From assembly GCA_013400975.1 (NCBI GenBank), contig WBMZ01009037.1, positions 1-64,000 of the forward strand: a DNA stretch of 64,000 bases. Reading direction: 5' to 3'. Positions 61,800 through 64,000 of the stretch are shown in pieces. Each line of letters opens with the position of its first letter. The stretch's first letter is position 1. Made by a program: the position numbers and the translations under genes. The notes beneath the pieces were generated by a model, which was given only the letters and a program-made list of their open reading frames with translations, was not told the origin of the DNA and made no database searches. This DNA comes from Atrichornis clamosus. Lineage: Eukaryota > Chordata > Aves > Passeriformes > Menuridae.

Positions 61800-62683
61800 T
61801 TCAGTGAGATATTAAAACAATCCAGCTGTCTTTGACTACAAAGCTGGTGACTTTTTTGGTTTCTTGTCAGATATCAGTCACCACAGAGAACAGGCAGCAG
61901 CACTACTGCCCCGTTCACTCGTGTAGAAACTTGAACAATCCTACTGAGCAAGTCCCACCACATAAAGACAGTGTGGGAACAGGTCTTACATTATCAGGGC
62001 CTCATTAATGGCTGCATTGTGACTGTAATTCTCTGTTCTTTCTTTTTGAGTTGCAAAACTGGAATCAAACATAAATCTTCTCATTATCATTCCATGCTGA
62101 TAAGGATGGATCTAACATTATTTATGTAGTCCTGTGGTCTTACTGTAGTTCTGTAGTTCTGATGCAATTAAAAACATTCCACATGATTTCTGTGTCCAAG
62201 CAACTATGTTGGGTTTTTTTTGACCTTTAACCCTAGTCATGCTCTTCATCTTTTAATGCTGATTTCCTCTGATCTTTCTCGTAACACTGCTAATTAATTT
62301 TAACTCACACTAACTATAATGTTGCTTCTCCTCAACACAAAGAAACACAGCTGAAGGAATAGAGGAATTGATTTCTGGGGGTCAGAGGAACTTTCAGTAA
62401 TTGTTTATAATCTGTATCACTTCATGGAGGAACATTACTGGAGAAATCAAAATGTCTTACTTTATTCCTTTTTAATCACTAATACATCTTTCAACAGCAG
62501 TCTATGTTGTATGACAGGATACATTCATGATGAACTTCACCTGTAGACCAATGGTATTCCCCAGAATCCTTTCATTAATTTAACTGCCCTTTGTTTTGAG
62601 CACATTTGGAATATCTCAGGTGCATCTAAGTTATTTTTCAGCATGTTTTAGAGGATCATCAGTCAGTGCTTAGATAAAAAGTG

Positions 62684-62800
62684 TCATAGAATCAGAAAAT
62701 AGAATCATAGAATGGCCTGGTTTGGAAGGGACCTTAAAGATCATCTAATTCCAAACTCCCTGATGTGAGCAGGGACACTTTCCACTAGAAAGGTGAAAAG
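62684..62800 (-). repeat. CR1 LINE 3' fragment
   Basis: Reverse-complement CR1: ATAGAATCATAGAATGGCCT, then GGACCTTAAAGATCATCTAA and CCCTGATGTGAGCAGGGACA. Confidence 0.92.
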
Positions 62801-62888
62801 TGGAAGGATTGTACATCCTTTGGTTTATCAGTGTCTTGAAATTTGTATGGCTCTGACTGTCCCAGTGATGCAAAAACCGTACTCACCA

Positions 62889-63025
62889 TATTCCCAGCTG
62901 ACTGATTTTTGTGCATGTTCCTGATTTAAGGTCTCTGGCTTAAACAATTCTTCACAAAACTCATGAAACAGAATAAACATTCTGCCTCGCTGGTGAGCTG
63001 TTTGTGAAACCCCAGTATTTTCCAT
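62889..63025 (-). CDS. Unassigned exon-like segment downstream of SPX
   Basis: An open block starting with ATG directly after TTGTCTTCCAG and ending GAATATG|GTGAGT (about 45 codons plus one or two bases). It reads HQRGRMFILFHEFCEELFK and ETLNQEHAQKSVSW. Both splice signals are good and the composition is protein-like, but I do not recognise the family. It does not join in phase with the 56302-56529 segment directly. Another frame is also open here, which lowers confidence. Confidence 0.3.
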
Positions 63026-64000
63026 CTGGAAGACAATCCCTTATGTAACAGATAGCTGCTACCAGGCTTGTCAGATGTCAGTAACTGTTGGGAGTGTGTG
63101 GCATTTAATTTAGGCAATCTGTCGCCGTGGCTAAATGAAAAGCCATTCCCCTGATGCTGTAAATTCAAAAGACAGAAATGTTTTGCTGTAGATGAATTGC
63201 TTTGTTACTAATGGCTAATCCTGGCATTCAAGGCAGAACTAAGCCAAGCCTGAGCCATGAGGCAGAGGTCACTTTGGCCACTGCAGGGCCTGAATCTGAG
63301 CAGAAGGGGCAAAGCATTCACATTAGTCCTACCTCAAAAGCTGTGCTTTTCTAACACCAGCAGGGTGCTCAAAGCTGAAATACACACAGCTTTCCTGCTG
63401 TGCAACAGGGCTTTGAAATACAAGCAGTAAGGACAGATTTCTCGATTTATTTCTTTAAGAGAACATTAACTTTCAATCAATACACCCTTTAAATGTTCTT
63501 TTGTTGGGACTCTCAGACATTACACTCCTTGACTCTGCAAGGGAACTTTGATTAAGAGCATTTTGTGGAAGAAACTCACAAAATGCAGTTGTTCTCCACT
63601 TGCTAAACTGTGTGAAGGAAAACATTTGCAGTATCTTTGCTTTCACCACTTTTATATGAAAAATTACTAATTGATTTCATTACTTTTTAAATGGCTAAAA
63701 AAGAGTGACTCCTTTTAATTCCAAATAAGTTTTTGCCATAAAAGCCTGAACGTGGCTTCTGAGAAAAGTTATTCTTTCAAGCATCCAAATCAGCTTAAGA
63801 ATGAAAGTCCAACTTTGAAACTGATTTTAGGTGGCCAAAAAATATAAAGAGGCATGTTTTCACTTTTGTTCTAAATGACCTATAGTAAGAACCATGTCAT
63901 CAAGCCTTGGGTAGTGTTTGAAAGGTAGGTGTCCAATCAAAGCTGGAGGTCTAGGCTCCCCCTGGGACTGACAGGGAAGGTAAATAGCTCCAAAGGTCAC

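Larger units (their letters stand above)
61800..64000. other. Region downstream of SPX, no gene recognised
   Basis: Contains one CR1 fragment (62684-62800) and one exon-like - strand segment (62889-63025). The remaining open frames are short and without family similarity. Confidence 0.55.

Overview
The window looks like a piece of a bird chromosome. It is AT-rich, with short exons and compact introns. Nearly all recognisable interspersed repeats are truncated 3' ends of CR1 LINEs, with their ATTCTATG-like terminus, and no mammalian SINEs or L1 are seen. It reads as a piece of the conserved DNAI7 (CASC1) - IRAG2 (LRMP) block that neighbours KRAS in vertebrates. The species cannot be named from the sequence alone.

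Left part (about 1-10,450): the last eight coding exons of DNAI7 on the + strand, ending at a TAG at 10,292. The 5' exons lie off the left edge. DNAI7 is an axonemal inner-arm dynein intermediate-chain factor.

Middle (10,450-48,251): IRAG2 on the - strand, convergent with DNAI7. I placed 36 coding exons by splice signals plus reading-phase continuity. The protein is about 1,280 residues: a basic Ser-rich N-terminus, an EF-hand-like pair, a long coiled coil (KASH5-like), the conserved IRAG-family coiled coil, two RRxS-type sites, a C-terminal membrane anchor and a terminal PPPV tail of KASH type. The two genes meet head-on at a 15-bp palindromic poly(A) element, an AATAAA facing each way. One coding segment of length 3n+2 remains unresolved between 24,060 and 27,293.

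Right part (48,252-64,000): IRAG2 upstream DNA, then the spexin neuropeptide gene SPX on the + strand (57,098-61,379, six coding exons). The mature 14-residue peptide is intact, with dibasic cleavage sites on both sides and an amidation glycine. The start region is unusual: the ATG that would give the usual Met-Lys-Gly-Leu start is out of frame by one base, so translation must begin at an ATG 19 bases upstream. Two unassigned protein-like segments with good splice signals lie on the - strand on either side of SPX, at 56,302-56,529 and 62,889-63,025.

Most findings are splicing-level or start-codon predictions: mutually exclusive exons, micro-exons, acceptor/donor (AG|GTAAGT) juxtapositions, a bidirectional poly(A) signal, and the SPX start shift. 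No mobile-element cargo, CRISPR array, operon or intact viral gene was seen.
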